A stretch of 40,630 bases of DNA, from the IMG/VR virus record IMGVR_UViG_3300048592_001373, positions 1 through 40,630 of that record; one strand, written 5' to 3'. Numbering within the stretch: the stretch's first letter is position 1; each line of letters begins with the position of its first letter. The notes beneath the pieces are model-generated. The model was not told the DNA's origin. It searched no databases and saw only the letters and a program-made list of their open reading frames with translations. The stretch comes from a virus. Below, one piece after another: positions 16,741 through 23,308 of the stretch. A program made the position numbers and the translations under genes.

Positions 16741-16815
16741 ATTCAATGTATAATGTATAATGAACAATGTACAATGAAGATCAATAGCTGTTTTAATTTT
16801 ACATTGTACATTTTT
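16741..16815. repeat. Short ATTGTACATT-type repeats, copy 2
   Basis: Two stretches (about 16741-16776 and 16799-16815) consist of overlapping words such as AATGTATAATG, ACAATGTACAATG and ACATTGTACATT. They resemble the repeat at 15499. They lie just upstream of the gp36-like start and produce the spurious N-terminal extension there. Confidence 0.55.
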
Positions 16816-16854
16816 AATTGTTAATTTTTAATTTCAAAAAAGGGTGCAAACCGT

Positions 16855-16956
16855 TTAGTGTACTTTAACCCGTCCTTCCTGTAGTATCTCTATTCTTTCC
16901 AGGATGTCATCAATTTCTAAACTACTTTGATGTAGCGACACGTAAGCTGCACCCAT
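16855..16956 (-). CDS. Possible 33-residue protein
   Basis: An ATG at 16956 opens a 33-residue frame (M-G-A-A-Y-V-S-L-H ... G-R-V-K-V-H) that is amphipathic and helical (L-E-I-D-D-I-L-E-R-I-E). It lies between the tRNA and the gp36-like gene, where Mu-like phages may carry a tiny connector-type gene. The longer frame that starts inside the tRNA is an artefact. There is no convincing Shine-Dalgarno, so confidence is low. Confidence 0.35.
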   Translation of the reverse strand: MGAAYVSLHQSSLEIDDILERIEILQEGRVKVH

Positions 16957-16985
16957 GAACCATCTTATATATTTTATAGGGTTTG

Positions 16986-17058
16986 TTGCGGAGACAGGAC
17001 TTGAACCTGCAACCTTCGGGTTATGAGCCCAACGAGCTTCCATTTGCTCCACTCCGCT
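16986..17058 (-). tRNA. tRNA-fMet: Initiator-type tRNA-Met (CAT)
   Basis: A full cloverleaf can be drawn on the minus strand: acceptor arm GCGGAG/CTCCGC, D stem GAGC/GCTC, anticodon loop CTCATAA with anticodon CAT, T stem GCAGG/CCTGT with loop TTCAAGT. Two marks of bacterial initiator tRNA are present: three G-C pairs (GGG/CCC) in the anticodon stem, and an unpaired first acceptor position (A1 opposite A72; E. coli has C-A). CCA is not encoded: A is followed by CAA. It lies inside the late operon between the capsid and gp36-like genes, so RNase P processing from the late transcript is likely. Confidence 0.9.
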
Positions 17059-17106
17059 ATTTTTATTTTCAATACTTAAAGAACTTTTCTCCCTTAGATT
17101 GAAACA

Positions 17107-17134
17107 GGCTGAGTGGGGGAGAGGACACTCAGCC
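17107..17134 (-). terminator. Stem-loop after the capsid gene (distal)
   Basis: Perfect 9-bp stem: GGCTGAGTG at 17107-17115 pairs with CACTCAGCC at 17126-17134, with a 10-base loop. It lies between the capsid stop and the tRNA. No T-run follows directly, so it could be a partial terminator, an mRNA 3' stabiliser for the abundant capsid message, or a processing site. Confidence 0.55.
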
Positions 17135-17144
17135 CGTAATTAAT

Positions 17145-17165
17145 AACAACCTTACTCAGGTTGTT
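17145..17165 (-). terminator. Stem-loop overlapping the capsid stop codon
   Basis: Stem AACAACCT (17145-17152) / AGGTTGTT (17158-17165) with a 5-base loop and further A/T pairing outside. On the minus strand it begins in the capsid stop codon and is followed by ATTAATTA. Together with the next stem-loop it makes a double hairpin that could lower expression of genes downstream of capsid. Confidence 0.55.
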
Positions 17166-18213
17166 AATAAACCTTTGCGTAAATGTTTGCTGCTGGCTCA
17201 AACGTTGAAGGCAACGGATGAGATTCAACTAACAAGTACAAGCCTGATGGATCTTTTTCAGTCCAATCTTTACTAAAGTATTCACCAACAACAGTTCCTG
17301 CATCAAGATCTTCCATCGCACCAAATAACAAACGATTGTCTGCACTTGTTGCAACAAGAGAAACGTAACCGTCAGGAATCAATAATTGATTTGAACCTGC
17401 TCCATCAACGTAAATTGCATCGTATGTGTAGTAATCAATTCCATCAATGCGTGCTACTTTCTTTGCGCCGGCTTCAAGCATTGCTGTGTCGGTCTGGATT
17501 GATCCTAAATCAATTTTGAGCTTATCCAAATACTTAACTACTTCATCAGCGGCCAAGAAATATTCCCAGGTGTTTGAATTCATAATTACAACCGTTGGTA
17601 TTTTGCCGGATGCTTTACTTGCCAGCACCTGCCAGGCTCTCATATTCTTAAGCGGTTTGCAAGTTGTTGGTGCATCCCACTTCTCAGTTGAGGTTAAAGT
17701 TGGTTTATTGGCATTAGGCATTGAGAAGTTTATTGAGAAAGTTCCGACATCCTGAGCAACCGAATAAGAACCGGTTAATGCTTTTGCACAAAGGTACTCG
17801 ATTGTTCTATCGATAGTATCCTTTAAATCTTTTTGCTCCATGGCCATCTTTTGCATTCTTGCATTCTGCACAGGGTCATTGCCAGCGGGTCCACCAGGAA
17901 CAAAGATTGGTGCACCTGCTCCGCGAGTAAGAAATAGATCAGATGGTGTTAAAAATTTCTTTAATCTTAATTGAGGCGGTTCAACTAAGTTGGCTTTTGT
18001 TCCCAGGTTACCCATTACCTTTGCAGGATTTCCTCTTTTAACAAAAGGCGCAATTTTCTGTCCGCCAACAATCACATCAACCAAAACTTCTTTGGTTGCA
18101 TGAGTTTCCTTTCTTTTGAACAGAAGATTTCTGATAAAAGAAGGAACAGGCTTCATTTGGTTAACAGCTTCAGACAAAGCCGCAAATCCAAAAGTGTTTA
18201 TTGTTATAGCCAT
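17164..18213 (-). CDS. Major capsid protein (lambda gpE-like)
   Basis: 349 residues, the usual size of a gpE-type HK97-fold capsid protein. The N-terminus M-A-I-T-I-N-T-F-G-F leads to a typical long N-arm; R-L-K-K-F-L-T-P-S-D-L-F-L at about 80-92; a helix with Met/Gln/Lys at about 118-132; E-Y-L-C-A-K-A-L-T-G-S-Y at about 138-149. It follows the decoration and protease/scaffold genes, the standard order in the head module of B3/D3112-type transposable siphoviruses. No proteolytic maturation site could be read from sequence alone. Confidence 0.85.
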   Translation of the reverse strand: MAITINTFGFAALSEAVNQMKPVPSFIRNLLFKRKETHATKEVLVDVIVGGQKIAPFVKRGNPAKVMGNLGTKANLVEPPQLRLKKFLTPSDLFLTRGAGAPIFVPGGPAGNDPVQNARMQKMAMEQKDLKDTIDRTIEYLCAKALTGSYSVAQDVGTFSINFSMPNANKPTLTSTEKWDAPTTCKPLKNMRAWQVLASKASGKIPTVVIMNSNTWEYFLAADEVVKYLDKLKIDLGSIQTDTAMLEAGAKKVARIDGIDYYTYDAIYVDGAGSNQLLIPDGYVSLVATSADNRLLFGAMEDLDAGTVVGEYFSKDWTEKDPSGLYLLVESHPLPSTFEPAANIYAKVY

Positions 18214-18267
18214 TACACTTTCCTTATTTATTTAACTGATAGTTTTTAATTACAATCTCTAAAGAAC

Positions 18268-18287
18268 AGTCCGCCCGGAAGCGGACT
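18268..18287 (-). terminator. Stem-loop between decoration and capsid genes
   Basis: AGTCCGC / GCGGACT arms (7 bp) around a 6-base loop, between the decoration stop and the capsid ATG. There is no T-run after it on the minus strand. It may tune the ratio of decoration to capsid protein. Confidence 0.5.
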
Positions 18288-18305
18288 TAAAAACAAACGT
18301 ACTTA

Positions 18306-18947
18306 TTAAAGAACCGAACCAATGAAAATTGCTGTGCCTTCAAAATCAACACCGGCTGCAGCATCGTATCCGGTAAGAGCAGCACTATTAAATTCGCCAG
18401 CAACAAAAGCAACTGCATTAACATCAGCACTTGTAGCATCAACATCTTCTGAAAGAACTGCAGCTGCAGTTTCACTTCCATCAACATTGTCATTATCATA
18501 TGCTGTGTAATTACCGCTGCCTGCAGCAATTGTAATATCAAAGCCTTCACCAACAATGAAGTCCTGAGTTCCATCAGCAATTGAAAATTTAATTTGATTT
18601 GAGAAGGTTGCACCAACAGCAACATCACCAAGCACGTTTCCGTTTGGATCTGTTACTCTGAAAGTTCCGCCATTAGTAGCTGCTGTAATACATCTAACTG
18701 TGTAGATGCCAGCCTTTGCACCGGCTAATTTTGGTGTGGTTGCATCAAGTGTTAATGCTCCTGTGTTTGCTGCATTGCCGCCTGATTTAGCTGCAGAGGA
18801 AACTGCACCTTTGGTTATCTTTCCGAGTACTGTTCCTTTTACAAGAGAACCGGCGCCCGAAGCGATTGTTACAGGTTTTCTTACTCTTGGAAACTCTCCG
18901 GAGAATAATTGTACCTGGCTGCCATCTTGAGTTGTTACTAACTCCAT
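18306..18947 (-). CDS. Head decoration / stabilising protein
   Basis: 213 residues, Ala/Gly/Thr/Val-rich, acidic and beta-rich. The N-terminus (M-E-L-V-T-T-Q-D-G-S) and V-T-I-A-S-G-A-G-S-L-V-K-G-T-V-L-G-K-I match the lambda gpD-like 'head decoration' family, where a G-x-x-L-x-x-G-x-V-L-G motif is common. The C-terminus has A-A-A-V-L-S-E-D-V-D-A-T, the 'release of initial value' pattern of the same family. It is encoded just upstream of the capsid gene, as expected. It probably binds the outer capsid lattice and stabilises the packaged head. Confidence 0.75.
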   Translation of the reverse strand: MELVTTQDGSQVQLFSGEFPRVRKPVTIASGAGSLVKGTVLGKITKGAVSSAAKSGGNAANTGALTLDATTPKLAGAKAGIYTVRCITAATNGGTFRVTDPNGNVLGDVAVGATFSNQIKFSIADGTQDFIVGEGFDITIAAGSGNYTAYDNDNVDGSETAAAVLSEDVDATSADVNAVAFVAGEFNSAALTGYDAAAGVDFEGTAIFIGSVL

Positions 18948-19017
18948 AATAACTCCAATTTTAATTAATGATTTTTATTTGCTTCTAACTTTTTACTTTT
19001 ATCTTTTTTCTTTGCGC

Positions 19018-19485
19018 CTACCTGTTAGCGTACTCTGCTATTTCTTTCCCGATCTTCTGAGCTTCTGATAAATTGGTTTGCTCAGCTGCTGTTCTATTAG
19101 ATGCAAATTCATTTGTGTCAATTGCATCAGGAAGATTTTCGATCAATTCTTTTGCAAACTCATAAGCATCAAAATTTTCTTTCTTACCATCAGCTGCAGA
19201 AAACTCAAGAACACCTTTTTCTTTTTGTGCAGTTAAAAATCTTACTGCTCTGTCTTTTTTAGCAGGAAGGATTTTCTTTGCAATCTTTTCTGAACTGCAG
19301 AACTGCAAAACTTCTGCTGCAATTTTTTCTTGTTCAGATTTTGTAATTGTTGTTTGTGCAGATTGAAGTTCAACAACCTTTGAATCGTAATCAGTTTTTA
19401 ATTTTTGATTCTCAGCATTTAAAGCTTCGATAGCAGCCTTAATGTTCGGATCAACTTTTGACAGATCAATTTTTGATAAGTCCAT
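19018..19485 (-). CDS. Nested scaffold protein (Mu gpZ-like), internal start in the protease gene
   Basis: An in-frame ATG at 19485 (codon 233 of the protease gene) has a strong Shine-Dalgarno, GAGG, five bases upstream, much better than expected inside a gene. It would make a separate 155-residue protein starting M-D-L-S-K-I-D-L, containing just the coiled-coil scaffold part. Mu gene Z and lambda Nu3 are made this way, nested in frame at the 3' end of the protease gene. Confidence 0.6.
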   Translation of the reverse strand: MDLSKIDLSKVDPNIKAAIEALNAENQKLKTDYDSKVVELQSAQTTITKSEQEKIAAEVLQFCSSEKIAKKILPAKKDRAVRFLTAQKEKGVLEFSAADGKKENFDAYEFAKELIENLPDAIDTNEFASNRTAAEQTNLSEAQKIGKEIAEYANR

Positions 19486-20181
19486 TACTTCCTCTTTCTT
19501 ATTTTTTGAAAATGAATTTGTTACGTAAGGTGATGTTTTCTTTTCCCAGACTGCCGGTGCATTACCAACTTCATCAATTGCCCAGTTGTCTAAAATCTTG
19601 TTTGCTTTTTCAAGTCCGAATTCTTCTATGAAAAAATCTTTAATGTTTCTGAACATGCTTTTAATTGTGCGAAACGGATATGATGAAATTTCGATTTGTG
19701 CAAACTCTATCCTTTCATTGTCAACTTCAGCAAAGTGTGATTCATCATTTGGAAGCGGAGCCTGGAGAATGAACACTTCTAAGTTTTCATCTTTAAGTGC
19801 GGATGAAAATGAATAAGCACCAAGTCCATCAATAGCCGGATCAATTTCAGGAGGAAGAAAAGAAATGTCTAATAATTGTTTGTTGGCTTTTTTAATTGTC
19901 ATCGATCGGCCGGGAAGCTCACCCTTATTAACTGCATTCTTAAAGTCTTCATTAACTTCTTTAGGTAATGCAAATAATAATTCACCAACTCTTTTTAATG
20001 AACTGATTTTTCCGAAACCAATCTTGTTGTATTTCGGATGTTCAATAACAAACTTTACATCTTCAGGATTTGTGTTGGCTACTACCTCATCAAGATATTT
20101 TTCATCTATCTTAACTTCATTACTGCTCTTGTCAGTCCACTTACCAACTTTACCTATTGCCATCCATTTGAATTTGCTCAT
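19018..20181 (-). CDS. Head maturation protease with C-terminal scaffold (Mu gpI-like)
   Basis: 387 residues. The N-terminal half (about 1-150) has the gpI pattern: K-F-V-I-E-H-P-K-Y near 43-51, the G-F-G-K-I-S-S-L-K-R-V-G-E-L-L-F-A-L block, and K-G-E-L-P-G-R-S-M near 86-94. The conserved His and Ser there are candidate catalytic residues. The C-terminal part from about residue 233 is a Lys/Glu/Gln-rich coiled coil like a scaffold. Role: prohead assembly and cleavage of the scaffold. The gene ends 71 bases before the decoration protein and starts at the stop of the HTH gene. A nested start is listed separately. Confidence 0.8.
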   Translation of the reverse strand: MSKFKWMAIGKVGKWTDKSSNEVKIDEKYLDEVVANTNPEDVKFVIEHPKYNKIGFGKISSLKRVGELLFALPKEVNEDFKNAVNKGELPGRSMTIKKANKQLLDISFLPPEIDPAIDGLGAYSFSSALKDENLEVFILQAPLPNDESHFAEVDNERIEFAQIEISSYPFRTIKSMFRNIKDFFIEEFGLEKANKILDNWAIDEVGNAPAVWEKKTSPYVTNSFSKNKKEEVMDLSKIDLSKVDPNIKAAIEALNAENQKLKTDYDSKVVELQSAQTTITKSEQEKIAAEVLQFCSSEKIAKKILPAKKDRAVRFLTAQKEKGVLEFSAADGKKENFDAYEFAKELIENLPDAIDTNEFASNRTAAEQTNLSEAQKIGKEIAEYANR

Positions 20182-20435
20182 TACATAATCCTTTTATTTG
20201 CATATTTAATAATTTGATGTAACTTCAAATCAGTGTTGCCACTTAAATTTTTATTGACGGTAGATATTGAAAGATTTAGTTCCCGGGCTATTTCATTCCG
20301 GTGGATGCCTGACTGTTTAATCTTGTATCTAATTACAGATAAAGAATCATCGGGTGTTATTTTGGCCGCCATTGGAGATACTAAAACCCGTATCATTCCT
20401 AACCCAAGTAATAAAACCACAAATCTTTTTATCAT
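20181..20435 (-). CDS. Small helix-turn-helix protein with hydrophobic N-terminus
   Basis: 84 residues from the ATG at 20435, or 62 from the ATG at 20369 (M-A-A-K-I-T). The C-terminal 50 residues form an XRE-like helix-turn-helix (N-E-I-A-R-E-L-N-L-S-I-S-T-V-N-K). The longer form has a hydrophobic stretch (V-V-L-L-L-G-L-G) that would make a membrane-anchored DNA-binding protein. Neither start has a clear Shine-Dalgarno. It is the first gene of the leftward late operon, beside the divergent promoter region, so a role in late control is plausible. Confidence 0.6.
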   Translation of the reverse strand: MIKRFVVLLLGLGMIRVLVSPMAAKITPDDSLSVIRYKIKQSGIHRNEIARELNLSISTVNKNLSGNTDLKLHQIIKYANKRIM

Positions 20436-20495
20436 AAAAATTTCTAATAGTGTTTAATCTTTGGCTGTTAAACTAAAATTTGAGTGAATAAAAGT

Positions 20496-20521
20496 CTTTT
20501 AACATTGTTAATTGTTAAAAG
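20496..20521. promoter_or_regulatory. Dyad in the divergent late promoter region (candidate activator site)
   Basis: Perfect 9-bp arms CTTTTAACA and TGTTAAAAG separated by 8 bases (TTGTTAAT). It lies in the 142-base gap between the leftward head operon and the rightward packaging operon. A Mor/C-type activator binds such dyads just upstream of the -35 region, so this could be the site of the Mor-like protein at 36337. That pairing is inference. Confidence 0.5.
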
Positions 20522-20542
20522 ATCAGTGGTTTCATACCTTCG
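20512..20542 (+). promoter_or_regulatory. Candidate rightward late promoter
   Basis: TTG at 20512-20514, then 20 bases, then TACCTTCG at 20535-20542. This resembles the Bacteroidota-type -33 TTTG / -7 TAnnTTTG promoter. The ATG of the next gene is 36 bases on, behind AAGGAG. The TTG overlaps the dyad at 20496, so a bound activator or repressor would affect it. Confidence 0.45.
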
Positions 20543-20577
20543 CACAAAGCAAATTGTCTAAATAAGGAGTTCATTCA

Positions 20578-20943
20578 ATGCAGCACTATGTAATCTCAAT
20601 TCTTGCGATCTTGATGCAGACAACACAAGCAGTAGGAGGAGATAGTTATTTAATCCAGACAGCAATTGCTAACGGAGGTGTAGGAGCACTTTTATTTACT
20701 GTGTGGTTTATTACTCTTAAGTATTTGCAGAAGCAATTTTCTTTTGCACTTAAGCAAAACCAGGAGCAGTTTGATAAAGCGCTGCTACAGATAAAAGAGC
20801 AGCACAATGATAACCTTGCCGAACAAAGAAGAATTAATGACCGCCTGTTTGAAGTAATAAGAAAAGATGCAGAGTATAAAGAAATTTTAACAGGCGTACT
20901 TACCGAAATGAAAAACCAAATTTCTAAAGTTACAGATAGATAG
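20578..20943 (+). CDS. Membrane-anchored coiled-coil protein (holin-like or Mu gp25-like)
   Basis: 121 residues. Hydrophobic segments at about 5-16 and 33-50 (G-G-V-G-A-L-L-F-T-V-W-F) are followed by a long Gln/Lys/Glu coiled coil to the end. One or two spans plus a charged helical tail fits phage holins of the BhlA type and also the small membrane proteins that sit ahead of the terminase genes in Mu-like phages. The start has an AAGGAG Shine-Dalgarno. First gene of the rightward operon. Confidence 0.6.
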   Translation: MQHYVISILAILMQTTQAVGGDSYLIQTAIANGGVGALLFTVWFITLKYLQKQFSFALKQNQEQFDKALLQIKEQHNDNLAEQRRINDRLFEVIRKDAEYKEILTGVLTEMKNQISKVTDR

Positions 20944-20949
20944 GAGTTA

Positions 20950-21210
20950 ATGATGCTTGAACGTGAACGTGCTATTGGTAAAAACGTAATACTGAAAAAA
21001 CAAATTTATGAGCTTGGTATTAAAGCTCAATCTATGGTTAAAGAAATCCAGGATGAAGCTGAAACTTTTTTAAGCGATAAAGATTTTACTTCTATGGATT
21101 TTAGCAAGATTGAAACACTTGCCAAACAATTAAAATCCATCCAGTTAGAATATCAGGAAAAGGCAGCTGAGCTAATCCGCATCAGAGAAACTTATAATAT
21201 AACGGATTAA
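20950..21210 (+). CDS. Small coiled-coil protein ahead of the terminase genes
   Basis: 86 residues, or 85 from the second ATG at 20953. Almost wholly helical, rich in Glu, Lys and Leu, with heptad spacing (L-A-K-Q-L-K-S-I-Q-L-E-Y-Q-E-K). Position just before the small terminase matches the Mu gp26 slot. It begins 6 bases after the membrane gene. No further function can be read. Confidence 0.65.
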   Translation: MMLERERAIGKNVILKKQIYELGIKAQSMVKEIQDEAETFLSDKDFTSMDFSKIETLAKQLKSIQLEYQEKAAELIRIRETYNITD

Positions 21211-21214
21211 TACT

Positions 21215-21613
21215 ATGGCACACGATCCGGTTTTAAAAGAAAAAGCAAAAGAGATGTTTGTGGTTAATGGTTTTTCTATGGATACCATTTGTACAATGCT
21301 TCCTGAAGTTTCCAGAAAGACTTTATATAACTGGCGTGATAAAGAAAACTGGGAAGCCCAGAGAAGAGAAAGAGTTGTTAAGGTTTCTAACAGAAGAGAA
21401 CGTCTTGAAGAAATAGTTGACCGGCTGCTTGACGAATTAAATGTAACGTTAGATCCCAAATTAATTTTCTCACTTGGAAAAATTATTGCAGCTCTCAGAA
21501 CATCTTCTACATTTGAATTTACTGATGAGAAAAAAGCCAAAGAAACTAATCAGGCTAAAGGCCTAACACCCGAGACTCTCGCTGAAATTGAGAAGAAAAT
21601 TCTCAATTTATGA
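21215..21613 (+). CDS. Terminase small subunit (Mu gp27/DUF1804-like)
   Basis: 132 residues. N-terminal helix-turn-helix (F-S-M-D-T-I-C-T-M-L-P-E-V-S-R-K-T-L-Y-N-W, about 20-41) for DNA recognition, followed by W-E-A-Q-R-R-E-R and a helical oligomerisation region. This arrangement and the start M-A-H-D-P are typical of DUF1804-like small terminases in Mu-like phages. It would recognise the phage end to start headful packaging with the large subunit at 21904. Confidence 0.7.
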   Translation: MAHDPVLKEKAKEMFVVNGFSMDTICTMLPEVSRKTLYNWRDKENWEAQRRERVVKVSNRRERLEEIVDRLLDELNVTLDPKLIFSLGKIIAALRTSSTFEFTDEKKAKETNQAKGLTPETLAEIEKKILNL

Positions 21614-21903
21614 GGTGCAACAATGCTTATACCCGTTAATAGCTTGTTAATAAAAGACTTAACTCACTTTAAGGGCATTTTAACAGCCAATTTTTACCCG
21701 ATTGATGCCTTATCAAAAAACCTGATTTCTTTTTTTTTGCGTCTAAAATGCTCTCTATTGAAAATTGATAGCACTAAGCCGTTGCACTCGGCTCCGCCTA
21801 TTACAATAAAAATTAACGGGGGTACAACGATTTTTAACGGGGTACTGGCTTTATCGATTAGAAATCTCTTCCATTTTTTATTCACAATTAAAAAATCTTC
21901 AAA
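21614..21903 (+). other. AT-rich gap between small and large terminase; possible 101-residue ORF
   Basis: The terminase subunits are separated by 290 bases, unusual in this tightly packed operon. A frame of 101 residues starts at an ATG at 21623 behind GAGGTG and runs to 21928, overlapping the large subunit start, but its composition (Ile/Leu/Phe/Ser-rich with no family pattern) looks like chance. On the other strand a frame at 21885-21694 is no better. The gap also holds a hairpin (AGCCG ... CGGCT near 21777-21793) and two near-repeats of TTAACGGGGGTAC / TTAACGGGGTAC at about 21813 and 21834. It could hold a small RNA or the remnant of an insertion. Confidence 0.4.
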
Positions 21904-23307
21904 ATGGCTAAGAATTATAAGTTTTTAAATTATCAGCGCGATTGGATAAATAATGAATCACAATTTGCTATTGCTGAGAAAAGCAGACGTATTGGTATTA
22001 CCTATGCTGAAGCATATCGTGTAACTCGTGATCTTGCTGCTAAACGAATAAAGAATAATAAGGTTTGGTTTTCATCTGCAGATCTTTCAGCTGCTGAAGA
22101 GTTTATTGATTACGTCGGATTCTGGGCAAAGTTCTTAAATACTGCTGCAAAATATGTTGGCGAAGTTGTAATTGATAAAGACGAAGAGATAACGGCGCAT
22201 CGTGTTAGATTTAGTAATGGCGGTGAATGTAATGCTATCTCTTCAAATCCAACACGCTTCAGATCCAAAGGCGGTGATATTATTCTTGATGAGTTTGCAC
22301 ACCATAAAGACCAGGAGAAAATGTTTACTGCTGCAAAGCCATCGATGATGTGGGGTAATAAGGTCAGAATAATTTCAACACACAATACAGATGAATCATA
22401 TTTCAATCAGTTAGTTCTTGAAGTTCTTAAAGGTGATGCAGGTACAATGAAAAGGTGGTATCATTTTAAACGAACTCTTGAAGATGCAATAAGAGATGGA
22501 TTAGTTGACGTGATTCTTGAACACGAAGCTTCAAAAGAAGAAATTGCAAATTTCTTGGAAGATACTTTTTCAGGAATGACACAAGAAGCAATTGATGAAG
22601 AATTTTTTTGTAAAGCGAGATCTGGAGCAACATCTCACTTACTTGATTATGAAATGATTAATGCAGTTGAAAGAGCTGACATATTGTATGAAGATTTAAA
22701 TATGATTCAAGGAGATATGTTTGTTGGAGTTGATATTGCGAGGACAAAAAACTTTACTGTAATATGGATCGCTGAAAAGATAGGTGGACTTTTGATTACT
22801 CGTAAAGTTATACCGTTACAAAAGATGAGGTTTAGAGATCAGAAAGAAATATTATATGGTGTGTTATCGCATCCAAATTTTCGTAAATGTTGTATAGATG
22901 CAACTGGTATTGGAAAAAATCTTGCAGAAGATGCTGCAATTGATCATGGAGTTTTGAGAGTTGAAGAAGTTGATTTTAATATCTCGAATAAAACTGAAAT
23001 GGCGGAAGATGTCTATGTTGCCCTTGATGACAAAAGAACATTAATTCCAAAAGATAAAAAGATAAGAGAAGATCTTTATTCAATTCGATCGGCTACAACT
23101 TCAAACGGAAAGAAAACATATATTGCTGAATACTCTGCTTCAACAGATAAAACTAAATCCGGAAAAAAAACAAGCAAAGAAGGAAGCCATGCAGATTTTT
23201 TCTGGGGATTTGCTTTATGTAATAGGGCAGCAAAAAATTATGCTGGTCCGTTAATTATTACAACAGGTGGTAAAAGAATTATTAACTCTATTTTAACAGG
23301 TTATTAA
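21904..23307 (+). CDS. Terminase large subunit (Mu gp28-like)
   Basis: 467 residues. ATPase part: Walker A-like A-E-K-S-R-R-I-G-I-T at 24-33 and Walker B G-D-I-I-L-D-E-F at 124-131 (Asp129, Glu130). Nuclease part with RNase H fold: G-V-D-I-A-R around Asp277, C-I-D-A-T-G-I-G around Asp333, and S-H-A-D-F-F-W-G around Asp431. The protein packages DNA into proheads and cuts it at headful. The Walker A lacks the usual G-K-T/S ending (G-I-T), a variant seen in the gp28 type where the basic residue sits earlier. An in-frame stop lies at 21889-21891, so the start cannot be earlier. Confidence 0.92.
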   Translation: MAKNYKFLNYQRDWINNESQFAIAEKSRRIGITYAEAYRVTRDLAAKRIKNNKVWFSSADLSAAEEFIDYVGFWAKFLNTAAKYVGEVVIDKDEEITAHRVRFSNGGECNAISSNPTRFRSKGGDIILDEFAHHKDQEKMFTAAKPSMMWGNKVRIISTHNTDESYFNQLVLEVLKGDAGTMKRWYHFKRTLEDAIRDGLVDVILEHEASKEEIANFLEDTFSGMTQEAIDEEFFCKARSGATSHLLDYEMINAVERADILYEDLNMIQGDMFVGVDIARTKNFTVIWIAEKIGGLLITRKVIPLQKMRFRDQKEILYGVLSHPNFRKCCIDATGIGKNLAEDAAIDHGVLRVEEVDFNISNKTEMAEDVYVALDDKRTLIPKDKKIREDLYSIRSATTSNGKKTYIAEYSASTDKTKSGKKTSKEGSHADFFWGFALCNRAAKNYAGPLIITTGGKRIINSILTGY

Positions 23308-23308
23308 A

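Noticed and set aside
16855-17052. 65-residue frame on the minus strand running out of the tRNA
   Set aside because: Its first part is a translation of the tRNA-Met itself, a well known source of false proteins. Only the part downstream of the tRNA (33 residues) was kept, with low confidence.
21694-21885. 63-residue frame on the minus strand between the terminase genes
   Set aside because: It opposes the operon direction, has no Shine-Dalgarno and no family pattern.
21904-21936. Broken terminase Walker A motif (ending G-I-T rather than G-K-T)
   Set aside because: Gp28-type terminases often carry a variant Walker A with an earlier basic residue; all other catalytic residues are present, so inactivation is unlikely.
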